A program made the translations under genes and the position numbers. Positions 1 to 11,878 of a stretch of DNA of 30,534 bases are shown piece after piece. Where the stretch lies: NCBI GenBank assembly GCA_024195585.1, contig SWBL01000466.1:1-30534 (forward strand), read 5' to 3'. The DNA is from Aureobasidium sp. EXF-3400. Its lineage: Eukaryota; Ascomycota; Dothideomycetes; Dothideales; Saccotheciaceae. Each line of letters starts with the position of its first letter. Position 1 is the stretch's first letter. The notes beneath the pieces are model-generated. The model saw only the letters and a list, made by a program, of their open reading frames with translations. It ran no database searches and was not told where the DNA came from.

Positions 1-1978
<1,978 letters not shown>

Positions 1979-2399
1979 GATGTGGATGGGTGTGTGGGGG
2001 TGTGAGTTGTCGGAGTGTTGTAGAGTGAACTTTGCGCTCGTGTGATGCAAGAAGTTCAGATAGAGAGAGTTGTAGATGGAAGAAGGGGGTGGATGAAAAG
2101 AGAGAGAGTGAAGGATGAAAGAGAAAAGTGAGGAAAGCGCGCGCCGGGCTTGATAAAAGTGCAACTGCCTGCTGCGTTTTTGCGACAGGGCGGCGAGTTT
2201 CTGCCACGCTAACAAACGCTAGAAGAACTTTGATTGCCAAGCCTGGGATTCTCGCCTCTCGCTGGGACTCTTACCCGGACGTTGGACCCTTGCATCTTTC
2301 AAGCTTCTCAACATCATGGCAAAAGCATGGAAAAATATTATGAGAGGTGAAGTGTTATACAGTGAAGTTTAGTTATACATGGCATGCATCGAGACCTTT
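1979..2399 (-). promoter_or_regulatory. DBP2 upstream region and 5' leader
   Basis: 421 bp between the DBP2 start and the stop of the PPR gene, both on the minus strand. On the minus strand the part near the start codon is strongly CT-rich (about 2040-2130), typical of leaders of highly expressed fungal genes. I see no clear TATA box, RNA gene or convincing small ORF. Confidence 0.5.
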
Positions 2400-4757
2400 T
2401 CATCCATCGAACGGTAAATCCTGCAGAGGTCGAGATCGCTCAGGTTTCTTCTTGTCCGAGACCCAGGTACCGTTTGCCTTCTTTTCCTTCATCAATGTGT
2501 TTTTGCGAAGATGCCTCAATTGTCGGCTATCCTTTCTCATCTCTAGAAGCTTCTCTTTAGGGATGATATTCTTTCCCTCCATTCTGTCCATTAGTCTTGT
2601 AACAAAAGCACTCACTTTCGATCGCTTCCGAGACCAACCCTGCATCTGGTCCTGAGGGACCATTTGCTTAAGCATCAATTGATCAATGGCACCAACGATT
2701 GTCCTCAGCAAAGCCACAGTGTCCTCTTTTTCCATGGCCTGCGTCTTACCCGAGCTGAGCTTACCGAAGGAGATCATCGATTTCAACTTTGTAATGGAAT
2801 CCGATAGTCGGTCAATCGCCTGCCCAATAACTTGTCCGTCTTGTGTGGAGATGCACAATTCAATGTATTGAAGCAGCGTCTTCGGATCAGGTCCCACTTG
2901 ATAGTGTTCGCTCAGTTCCACAAGCTTATTGGCATGAGCGACCACATTAGGGTTCTTCTTGTCGCGGTTGCAAGTACTCATAGCAATACGGAAGGTTTTG
3001 CGATGGGGCGTCCAGCCGTAGGTCGGAATTGTGTCTTGTACCAAGTCCAGAGTACGACCAGATGCGCGCGATCTTCTAAGAATACGCATAAAGGTGTGAA
3101 TGTTGTCCATATCGGGCTTGAGCGAATAGGTAGACTGGTTGGTAAGCAGATCCCAATATTCGTAGGACTCTCGGAAAGCGTAGGTCAGGTTGCAAGCCTC
3201 GAGAAGCAGAGAGAGCGAGTTGTTGCCTGGCTTGACGAGTGTGACTGATTTCTTGCCTCGGGTGTCGAGTAGGAGTGCTTGGTCAAATTCACTTTCGGGT
3301 TCCTCGCCTTCCGTGACGCTCTTGATATCTTTTTTTACATCCTCATGTACGCGCAGAGGCAGATGGTGGTGAGGTGTGCGAACAGGCAGATGCTGATCCT
3401 TTCTCATCTTGCTACCCAATTTGGGAGCCAACCGAGGGATACCCATGGTCTGTTCAACCAGGGAAAGGACATCGTCCCAGTCTCTTGGCTGCAGGCCGAT
3501 GAGTAAGAGACGGCCCATGGCACCAACCATCTCTTCGTTAACGGCGATATCTCCTGATCGCCATCTTCCGACAATGTCTCCCCAGATTCTTCGGCCCTGC
3601 TCAATGGCTGTCGCTCTCAATGCAATAACTCCGCTGTCGTCTGTCCTGTCGCCACCTTCCAGCAGCGCGTGTTCTCTTATGGCATTGAGAATTGTAGTAT
3701 ATGTGTAAGCGTCGGCTGCACCAGGTCCCTTCTCGGGGATTTTTGAGGCTATACCCCATAAAGAGTCCATGTCATTTGCGCGTGCACAGACTCGGAGAGC
3801 TGCATTTGTGTGAATGGTGGTCGGCTTTACCCTGGAGTTTTCAGCGCCCAGGGAGTGGTAGATGGCAAGGGCTTTGCCGAGAGTGTCTGCGGCAACTGGA
3901 GGCTCGGACAGACCACGGAGAAGAATAACATAGGTATGCGAGTCAGGAAATTGTGCGCGCTTTTTCATCTATGCGATTGTCAGTTCAGGATCATGGTTGG
4001 AGTGTAAGACATCTATTACCTCGTTGTATATCTTGAGAGCAGCGTTGACCTGCTTCTCGGCCAATAAGTGGCCGATAATGTGGTTCCAACTGACAACGCA
4101 CTCCATATCCTTGCTGGCGATGCGAGTGAGACCAAGAGCCTTTTCGACATCGCCCTTCTTGAGCACGCCACGAACATGGTCGGCGAGCTTGAGCGGGTCC
4201 GGTAGGTATTGCAACTCTTTCCTGACCTTCTTCTCCAAAGCCAGGTTCATGTTGGGCATCTTGCCAGGTTCTTGAGAGTCTTGATTGTCTTCGCTGGGTG
4301 TGCGCACTTTTCGGTGTTGGTTGTTCTTGATCCATGTTGATTTCGGGTCGTATGTCTTTTGCGGTAGCTGATCAGGCAGAGTTGCTCGCCCACTGTTCTG
4401 ACCACTGGGTGTAGTGTCTTCGAGCTCTTCAGACCGTGTGCTATCGTTTCGCGACCTGCCATCCCTTCTAGACTCTGTCGTGTACTGTCGGACGGCTTGA
4501 GATGAGCGGGCATGTGGCGCTATGCGACTTTGAAGATAGGGTCGAGGTCCTGTGCTAGCCTCGGCGGCGATTGCACGAATGCATCGAAGCAAGCTATTTC
4601 TGCACTCGGACATGGAGTTGTGTATAATTGCTGAGTCTTGCAAGACGCGGCGAGATGTCGACGATGCCATCTCTTCTCTTCCAACTTTTGGTGCACAGAC
4701 CACCAATTCAAGGGTCTCGACTTCTTCTTGCATGTGCCAAAGTCCATCGCTAGCCAT
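2400..4757 (-). CDS. Mitochondrial pentatricopeptide-repeat (PPR) protein
   Basis: Two exons, 4757-4020 and 3968-2400, joined across a 51-nt intron (donor GTAATA, branch CTGACAA, acceptor CATAG). The splice fuses ALKIYNE to MKKRAQFPDSHTY, restoring a complete PPR helix pair, which is good evidence for the intron. The product is up to 768 residues. PPR-like units follow in series (VSWNHIIGHLLAEKQ, DSHTYVILLRGL, PTTIHTNAALRVCARAN, DAYTYTTILNAIRE), with more degenerate helices later and a basic C-terminus. Such proteins bind organellar RNA and act in mitochondrial mRNA stability, processing or translation. The N-terminus holds an Arg/Ser-rich mitochondrial presequence ending near RQYTTES. Three in-frame starts exist (4757, 4670, 4613). 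The first has a purine at -3 but adds an acidic stretch, so translation may begin at 4670 or 4613. I do not recognise a specific yeast orthologue, and the target RNA is unknown. Confidence 0.88.
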
Positions 4758-4932
4758 ACTCCCCGTATGTCACTTGTCAGGATGCACTTGACTTGATTAT
4801 CTCTACTTGGGGCTCAGGCTGACCATCGTTTCATTATTACCGCATACGGATATACATTATAGGAACATATGATATGAACTTTCGCCTACCACTCTTACAT
4901 CATGCTCTGTAGCATCCAGACATGGTTGTCAT

Positions 4933-6596
4933 CTATTCCATCTTTCCTTGATCCTCGAAGTTTGCATCTCTGGGGAGTGAACCAGGAGCTGTCGAGAGCT
5001 GAGATATCTCATCCAAAAGTGCGACCGTCTCCGCTGGTGAGGCTATCCAACATGTTGTGGAACTCAAGCGAGCCTGGTGGTCGTTAGTACACGAGGTACA
5101 TCTCCGCTCGCTGATATACCACGAACCTTGAAATCATTCGCTCCCACCGACAAAAACTGGTCACCTACGTGCAGGGACCTTTTCTTCTCTATTCCGCCAA
5201 AGTATCTCTGACAACTCAGCACACCCCAAGACTTATCACCAATGTCGATGAAGACGTCGCTTCCACCTATGAAAGTTTCAGTAAGTGCACCATGATGCAA
5301 GCGTATCAGTTCTTACCGTTGAAAGCGCAGAACGGTAGCCTTTTACCAACAGGCGTCATTTCCTAGTACATATCAGCAAGTCTCGAGCAAGCTGTATCGA
5401 CATCGACATACCAGTGTCTTCTGACAGACAAGAACAGTCTCCTCCAACTGTTCTCGTGAGAGTTTGAACCCTTCTGCCGGAATGATACCAACTGCTCTTT
5501 CTTTTCGAAGAATGTCAGCTTTCAGCCTCATCGCGTCGACGCAACTGCGGAGGGATTTCTCTGCAATGTCAAGCAATTCTGTGACATCCTCTTGAGTCCA
5601 AGATTGCATCTCGTTCAGACTCCACTGTTCGCGCGGTATTGGTACAAGTCTGTCCGGACTTTCGCTTGCGAACTGGAAGAGGTAACTCGCCTCTCCTCCA
5701 AGGACGATAAGGTTTTTCTTAACATCATCTGGAAGATCAGATGTAGCTACAGCATCAAGTAGACCGTGTAGTCTGCTGTAGTACTTGGACGCTTCGGTGT
5801 AACCGGCTGCAGTCACGATGCCAATGCGGGTGCCGTTCCTCATCAACTCCAAGATACGAGGAATGGCTGGGTTGTCGTCCGTGAGCGACTGGCCATCATC
5901 ATAGAGCGTAACATCACCATCGAAAGTGACAAGGTCCAGACGGCTGTGTTTGACCAATGACATGACTTGAGCAGTGTTCAAGATCAAGCGGATGTCGTTG
6001 AAACTAGGAGCCACAAATCTCCTCGAACTTATGTATCGTCTTTGGTCCTGCCATTCAAAAGCATCTCGGAGCAGTAGAGGAGTGAAAAAGACACCGACTG
6101 TCGGTACTAGCAGCTTAAGCTTGGAGTGAGTATGTGTGCCTTCTTTTTGGCGGGAGATGTGGTCATTGATGAGTCCTTCAACATCACTCATAATCTGCGC
6201 ATAACGTTCCTAGATGCAATCAGTGTCAAGTGTCAAGCCTATGATGGGCAACAGTAGACCTACGTGAGCATTGCGTGCCATCTCGTCAGTACCGTGTATT
6301 CCGTCTTGCCCAAACAACGCGGTAGGTTGAGACAGAAGTACAAATGGTACCGCAAGGAGGCCCTTAATCCATTCGATCTAGAGCAATGTTAGCAAGAATC
6401 GAGTGAGCTGGATTGATTGACACAAAGTACTCACTAATTGATCACGACGATGAGTCTTGAGGAACGTGTTAATAAGATACATAATGCTGATATCTGGGTA
6501 TACGAACCTTGAGAGCGTCTAGATATAGTCAGTGTCGAGTCCTGGCATGTGAAAGGTCACGGTAAACATACACTCTACACGGTATCTGGTGGTCAT
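4933..6596 (-). CDS. ISN1: IMP-specific 5'-nucleotidase
   Basis: Hydrolyses inosine monophosphate to inosine and phosphate in cytosolic purine salvage. I read eight coding exons: 6596-6572, 6518-6508, 6455-6435, 6377-6264, 6209-5412, 5362-5317, 5266-5127 and 5073-4933, giving 431 residues. Joining them yields MTTRYRVEYALKTHRRDQL, then IEWIKGLLAVPF, matching the conserved Isn1 N-terminus. The core holds LNTAQVMSLVKH, the HAD-like nucleophile motif VTFDGDVTLY (Asp154 and Asp156), GIVTAAGYTEASKYYSRL, LGGEASYLF, LSREQLEE, FNGGSDVFIDIGDKSWG and LHVGDQF with GANDF. The C-terminus is TTCWIASPAETVALLDEI. Two of the first exons are very short (11 nt and 21 nt). The gene lies in tandem behind the PPR gene and head to head with MED17. 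Identity is very sure; exon 2 rests on conservation and splice signals. Confidence 0.95.
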
Positions 6597-6871
6597 TCTA
6601 GCAAGAAATTTTGGGGTGAATTGTTGTTTATGAGTGACAGGAGATCACAGAGAGCAAGTCAGAGAGAAGTGAACGTGGCAGTGAGGTATGACAAGTCAGA
6701 CAGTCGGAGCTGGCCGACAGGACCTACCGGGTTTGTTGATTGGTGATAGGCATGTGATGCTGCACCCCACAGCGCTAAACAACGGGTAGAAGCGGTGGCG
6801 CCGATCTCTCGCTCAGGAAGCGCTGACGCTTGTGCCGACGCCGAAAGCTTTCCTGAAGTTCAATCCTCATC
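6597..6871. promoter_or_regulatory. Divergent ISN1/MED17 promoter region
   Basis: 275 bp separate the start codons of ISN1 (minus) and MED17 (plus), so both promoters and leaders must lie here. No TATA box is evident on either strand. The sequence is of mixed composition and holds only a short chance reading frame. Confidence 0.6.
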
Positions 6872-8773
6872 ATGGCCGACATCACCCTGCCCTCGTCATT
6901 GCTGCAACCGCGCGACGACAATGACGCAGATTCAATCCTCTCCATCCTCGGGCGTATTCACGACGAGCGTGGACACTTCCGACACATCACCGAGCAGAGC
7001 TTGCAGACCGAGATAGCGGCCAACGACAATGACGAAGAAAGCTCCGAGACAGACGACGAAGACGATGGCGCAGAGGTAGATGCAGCAGAAGAAAAAGACC
7101 GCCGAGAGCAACTATGGGCAGCCAGAGCAGAGATGAGGCAACACGTTGAGTACGTCCATACAAGACCAATTAAGCAAGTCTGTTTATTGACCCCATCCAG
7201 CTCCGCACGCAACGAAGCACTCATCGCTCTCGACTTTGTCTCCTTGCTCATCTCCAAGGACGCTCCCAAACAAGCCGACCTCACAATGTCGCCCCACCTG
7301 AAGCAGTTCATCAAGCCTGGGACGCTCGCCATGGATGTATGGCACAACGTGCCGCCCAACAAAGATCAAGAGAAGGTGGATGATACTATCGCTCGTGGTT
7401 GGAGAATGCAGTCGCTTCAAGCATCGGCTGATTCATTGCTGGGCGCTGCGACCCGCTTGGAGAAGAATGTCAGGAAAGAAACACATTACTGGGAACAGGT
7501 CTTGTCTGTTAGCGACAAGGGTTGGTCAGTATCTCGTCTGCCACGTGAGAAACATAACCTGGGCGTCCGATTTGGGTTCTTAGAAGCTCTTGGAGAGTTC
7601 CGAGACCGTGGACTCGCCGCTCTAAGATCAGACGAGGACGGTAATGTTCTACTCGATAAGGGATTGGGAAACAACAGCAAAGTCCTACGGGTACGCATTC
7701 AGAAGGGCGATAATATCGTTGGTGTATCGCAGATGCCAGATGTGTCAGCTGAGTCGGAGTCTGCGCTTGAAGCTCGCATTCGTCATGCCAGAGACTCGCT
7801 GTACGAGGAAGAACTGTTCCATGAGATCATCCGAGAATCGCGAAGTCTATCATCATACGGTGTTGACATGCGCGAGTCAATCATCCGGCTTCCAACAAGA
7901 TTATCCTCGACCGCGTCACCAACCACATCAGAAGCACTTGAAGTCTTAATAGACTTGCTACCGTTGACCGAGATCGAGACAAAACCTCAGAAGAAGCAGC
8001 CGGAAGATGCATGGGCTCAGGCTATCGCACTGGCTCTTCGTCTGTTCCTTTCGTATACTCACCGCGAGAGACTAACACATCGATCCGAACTACCTCCACC
8101 GATGTCAAGCGCCAGAAAGGAAACACCTGTTGCAAGCATTATGAAGCCTGTCTTGACCTTGTTGCAGCACCGCTCCGTGCTCACAGATATCGACGCTTAC
8201 CTTGAGCGTATCAAGAAGCTTCTTGATGCTGCATCCGTTGACACCTCAATCGAGACAGCTGCATTCGACCCGGCACTCTTGAAATCTGCAGAGACGATCG
8301 ACACACTCATGCAGAGAGGTCTCGCGCCTCTGCACTCGCGAATGAGGATGTCGTTGAAGATGGCGCATCTGCCCGAGCCGCTCGAATTTGGTATCGAAGT
8401 ACGGACATCCATCTCGGCCCCAGCTTTCGGCAGTGCCATGTTGGTGACTTCACCGATAGGGCTGTCGCGAGTCGAGATACCGGATTTGGAGGAACTGAAA
8501 GATTACTTGAACACGGCAATCGCAAACGCTTTGGGCCATGGAATCTTGAACAAACTATCCAACTGGAGCCTCAATGATAGATGTGGCATTCTCGGAAAGT
8601 CCAACAGTAACGATAAGATCAGCATTGAGGTCTGCGGAGCTGAAGACGCAGCGCAGGACAGTCTGATACTGCGAACACCCAAAGAGGTGTTTGAGTGGAA
8701 AATCGAGGACGGCTCGATGAAACAAAAGGGGTTTTGGGACACGGTCAAACAGAACGTTTGGAACGGAGCATAA
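6872..8773 (+). CDS. MED17: Mediator complex subunit 17 (Srb4), head module
   Basis: Scaffold of the Mediator head module, needed for RNA polymerase II transcription. The gene is open from 6872 to 8773, but 7150-7200 looks like a 51-nt intron (donor GTACGT, branch TTGAC, acceptor CATCCAG). Removing it gives MRQHVD joined to SARNEALIALDFVSLL, which fits Med17 better than the unspliced reading; the spliced product is 616 residues. Seen features: an N-terminal segment with SILGRIHDERGHFRHIT, an acidic Glu/Asp tract (about residues 53-75), the Med17 core LDFVSLLISKDAP followed by MSPHLKQFIKPGTL, then RGWRMQSLQASADSLLGAA and LGVRFGFLEALGEF, and a C-terminus ending WDTVKQNVWNGA. The ATG context (CATCATGGCC) is good. 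Because the intron is a multiple of three and stop-free, both spliced and unspliced mRNAs would encode full-length proteins. Confidence 0.92.
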   Translation: MADITLPSSLLQPRDDNDADSILSILGRIHDERGHFRHITEQSLQTEIAANDNDEESSETDDEDDGAEVDAAEEKDRREQLWAARAEMRQHVEYVHTRPIKQVCLLTPSSSARNEALIALDFVSLLISKDAPKQADLTMSPHLKQFIKPGTLAMDVWHNVPPNKDQEKVDDTIARGWRMQSLQASADSLLGAATRLEKNVRKETHYWEQVLSVSDKGWSVSRLPREKHNLGVRFGFLEALGEFRDRGLAALRSDEDGNVLLDKGLGNNSKVLRVRIQKGDNIVGVSQMPDVSAESESALEARIRHARDSLYEEELFHEIIRESRSLSSYGVDMRESIIRLPTRLSSTASPTTSEALEVLIDLLPLTEIETKPQKKQPEDAWAQAIALALRLFLSYTHRERLTHRSELPPPMSSARKETPVASIMKPVLTLLQHRSVLTDIDAYLERIKKLLDAASVDTSIETAAFDPALLKSAETIDTLMQRGLAPLHSRMRMSLKMAHLPEPLEFGIEVRTSISAPAFGSAMLVTSPIGLSRVEIPDLEELKDYLNTAIANALGHGILNKLSNWSLNDRCGILGKSNSNDKISIEVCGAEDAAQDSLILRTPKEVFEWKIEDGSMKQKGFWDTVKQNVWNGA

Positions 8774-9237
8774 TGCCGAGATTCGAGAATAAATTTAGCT
8801 GCCGCAGACTTTCAGGGTCCAGCGTTTTCCTTCTCGATGCTTGCATGGAGGGGTAAGGCCTGAGGTGATGGATGGTGAGATAGAACAGCATAGCAGTGAA
8901 ATAATCACGAGTTCTTCAGTGAGCTGTTGTGGAGTGCCTCCTGGACGGTGTCACAAACAAATGGTGAGATTCCTGGGCTATAAGACCGCAGTCGGACCGT
9001 GATGTTGACTGGCACTGGCCAAGCTCGTTGGGAGTGACATCAGACTCAAGATTTCACCTCGCGATTTGGCTGAGGGACTCTTTTTCTTGCATTCACAACC
9101 ATCTCTCCACCACGTGTCTCGACGATCCTTTAACCACAGCTGATCTAGCCCTCTGTCTGGTACAGCTTCTCGCGCCCTCGAGTTAATACAACACTCCTCT
9201 TTTCCGTACCGAAAACACAACACAACTGGTCCCCACC
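8774..9237 (+). promoter_or_regulatory. MED17 3' flank and phosphofructokinase promoter
   Basis: 464 bp between MED17 and the PFK start. The part next to the PFK ATG is CT/CA-rich, as in leaders of highly expressed glycolytic genes, and ends in the good context CACCATGGC. A CACGTG palindrome lies at 9111-9116. A TATAAG string near 8979 is about 260 bp upstream of the ATG. I see no further gene. Confidence 0.5.
9111..9116. promoter_or_regulatory. CACGTG E-box upstream of phosphofructokinase
   Basis: A perfect six-base palindrome 122 bp upstream of the PFK start codon. CACGTG is the core site of fungal bHLH regulators such as Cbf1-like and SREBP-like factors. A single hexamer can occur by chance, so regulatory function is only a guess. 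Confidence 0.3.
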
Positions 9238-11635
9238 ATGGCTCAGGTCAACCTCGCTCCCGCCGCGATGCCCCAGGGCAAGAAGCGCATCGCTGTCATG
9301 ACTTCCGGAGGTGATTCCCAGGGAATGTCTGGTGCTGTGCGTGCCGTCGTCCGTCAAACAATCGCCTCGGGCTGCGATGCATTTGCCGTTTACGAAGGTT
9401 ACGAAGGTCTCGTCCAGGGCGGAGACATGATCAAGCAGATGAAGTGGGAGGATGTCCGCGGATGGCTCTCAGAAGGCGGTACTCTGATCGGAACAGCAAG
9501 ATGCATGTCGTTCAAGGAACGTCCCGGCAGACTGCAAGCAGCCAAGAACATGATCGACAAGGGCATCGACGCTCTGGTTGTCTGTGGTGGTGACGGCAGT
9601 TTGACTGGTGCAGACAGATTCAGAGGCGAGTGGCCCAGTCTGGTCGAGGAGCTGGTGGCCAACGGCACTTTCAAGAAGGAGGCCGTCGAGCCTTTCAAAC
9701 ACCTCAACATTGTCGGTCTGGTCGGTTCCATTGACAACGACTTGGCTGGCACCGATGCCACCATTGGATGCTACTCTTCGCTGCAGCGTATCTGCCAAGC
9801 TGTCGATTACATTGACGCTACTGCCTTCTCTCACCAGCGTGCTTTCGTTATCGAGGTCATGGGCAGACACTGTGGTTGGCTCGCCCTGATGGCTGGTGTT
9901 TCCACCGGCGCTGACTTCGTCTTCCTCCCCGAGAACCCCCCATCGGAGAATTGGGAGACTGAGATGTGCGACGTTGTCAAGCGTCACCGCAAGCTCGGAA
10001 AGAGAAAGACGATTGTTATCGTTGCTGAGGGAGCCCACGACCGTCAGCTCAACGCCATCTCGCCCGACAAGGTGAAGGACCTGCTTGCTGGCAAGCTTGG
10101 TCTCGACACCAGAGTCACCACTCTTGGTCACGTCCAGCGTGGTGGTACCGCCGTTGCTTACGACCGTATGTTGTCTACTCTGCAGGGTGTTGAGGCTGTC
10201 AAGGCCGTTCTTGACTCGACTCCTGAGACCCCCAGTCCCGTCATCTGCATTGTCGAGAACAAGATTGTTCGCAAGTCATTGATGGAGGCTGTCAAGTTGA
10301 CCCAGTCCGTCGCCGAGGCCATTGAGCGCAAGGACTTCAAGGCTGCCATGAAGCTTAGAGGTGCCGAGTTCGACGAGTACTGGACCGCATACAGCACTAC
10401 TGTCTCAACCGACAAGAAGGAGCTGCTTCTCCCTGAGGAGAAGGTAAGAAAACGCCCCCTATTTTCCAGACTAAGCACAACTGACACAGTTACAGCGTCT
10501 CCGTGTTGGTATCATTCATGTCGGAGCTCCCGCCGGTGGTATGAACGCTGCCACCCGTGCCGCCACCGCCTACTGTCTCACCCGCGGCCACACACCTATT
10601 GCTCTGCACAACGGCTTCCCCGGCCTCGCCCGCCATTACAAGGATGAGGAGAGCTCCGTCCGCGAGATCAAGTGGCTCGATGCCGAGAACTGGGCCAGCA
10701 AGGGTGGTTCCGAAATCGGTACCAACCGTGCTACTCCCTCCGAGGACTACGACGGTGTCTCGGATGCTCTTACCTACCACAAGATTGACGCTCTCTTCGT
10801 CGTTGGTGGTTTCGAGGCTTTCACCGCCGTCTCTGAGCTTCGCAAGGCCAGACGCGACTACGATGCCTTCAAGATCCCTATCGTCATTCTTCCCGCAACT
10901 GTTTCCAACAACGTTCCTGGTACCGAATACTCCATTGGTAGCGATACCTGCCTGAACGCTCTGATCGACTACTGCGATGCCATCAAGCAATCTGCTGCTG
11001 CCTCGCGTCGTCGTGTCTTCGTCGTTGAGACACAAGGTGGTGCTTCCGGTTACATTGCCACCATCGCCGGTCTCTCCATCGGTGCCGTCGCCGTTTACAC
11101 ACCCGAGGAGGGCATCCACCTCAAGATGATCGCCTCGGACATTGAGCATTTGAAAGAGCAATTCGCCAAGGACAAGGGCCAGAACCGCAGCGGAAAGATC
11201 ATTCTCCGCAACGAAAAGGCATCCAAGACCTACACCACCGAGATCATTGCCAACATTATCCGCGAAGAGAGTGGTGGCAAATTTGACTCCCGCTTCGCTG
11301 TGCCCGGACACGTTCAACAGGGTGGTATCCCCTCACCCATGGACCGCGTCCGCGCCGTCCGTTTCGGTGTCAAGAGTATGCAGCACATTGAATCCTTTGC
11401 CGGCAAGTCCAAGGATGAAATCGCCAAGGATCCTCTGTCGTGCTCGGTGATAGGAATCACCGGCGCCCAAGTGCAATTCTCGGGTATGGAGAAGGTTGAG
11501 AAGGAGGAGACAGACTGGAAGGACCGTCGTCCCAAGAACGAGTTCTGGATGGATCTCGTGAGCATTGTGGATACGTTGAGTGGTCGTCCTCGTCCTAAGA
11601 AGGAGGATGCTATTGCTGCTGGTCTGCCTGCTTAG
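9238..11635 (+). CDS. pfkA: ATP-dependent 6-phosphofructokinase
   Basis: Phosphorylates fructose 6-phosphate to fructose 1,6-bisphosphate, the committed step of glycolysis. Exons 9238-10443 and 10496-11635 flank a 52-nt intron (GTAAGA to TTACAG), joining LLLPEEK to [10 protein letters not shown]. The product is 781 residues, the usual size of the duplicated fungal enzyme. The N-terminal catalytic half has GGD (24-26), [10 protein letters not shown], the catalytic loop [24 protein letters not shown] and GHVQRGG. The C-terminal regulatory half has [46 protein letters not shown] and [14 protein letters not shown]. One oddity is the first nucleotide-binding loop, [14 protein letters not shown], where the usual form is GGDSPGMN. 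Codon choice is strongly biased, as expected for an abundant enzyme. The gene is convergent with ETR1 and the stops are 243 bp apart. Confidence 0.97.
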
Positions 11636-11878
11636 GAGTTTCGTTCTTCGTTCGATCATGATTGCAATGATTTCTTTCTTGTTCCTTTTTGTCATTAGCA
11701 GGCTAGATGCCTGTGGCACAGTCATCTCATCATTGAAAGCCATATTATCTAGAAAGGGAGTTTTTAGTCTACAACACAAATCTACTTAGTTCAACACAAA
11801 AAGGCTCGGAGGTGAATAACATGTATGTACAGCAGAAGCATTTTGCATTATATCTTTAACTTCGTGAGATTTGTCTTT

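Noticed and set aside
10490..11317. 275-residue open frame antisense to phosphofructokinase (also 9469-10131)
   Set aside because: Antisense shadow of a strongly codon-biased gene; Leu/Val/Gly/Asp-rich with no fold signature.
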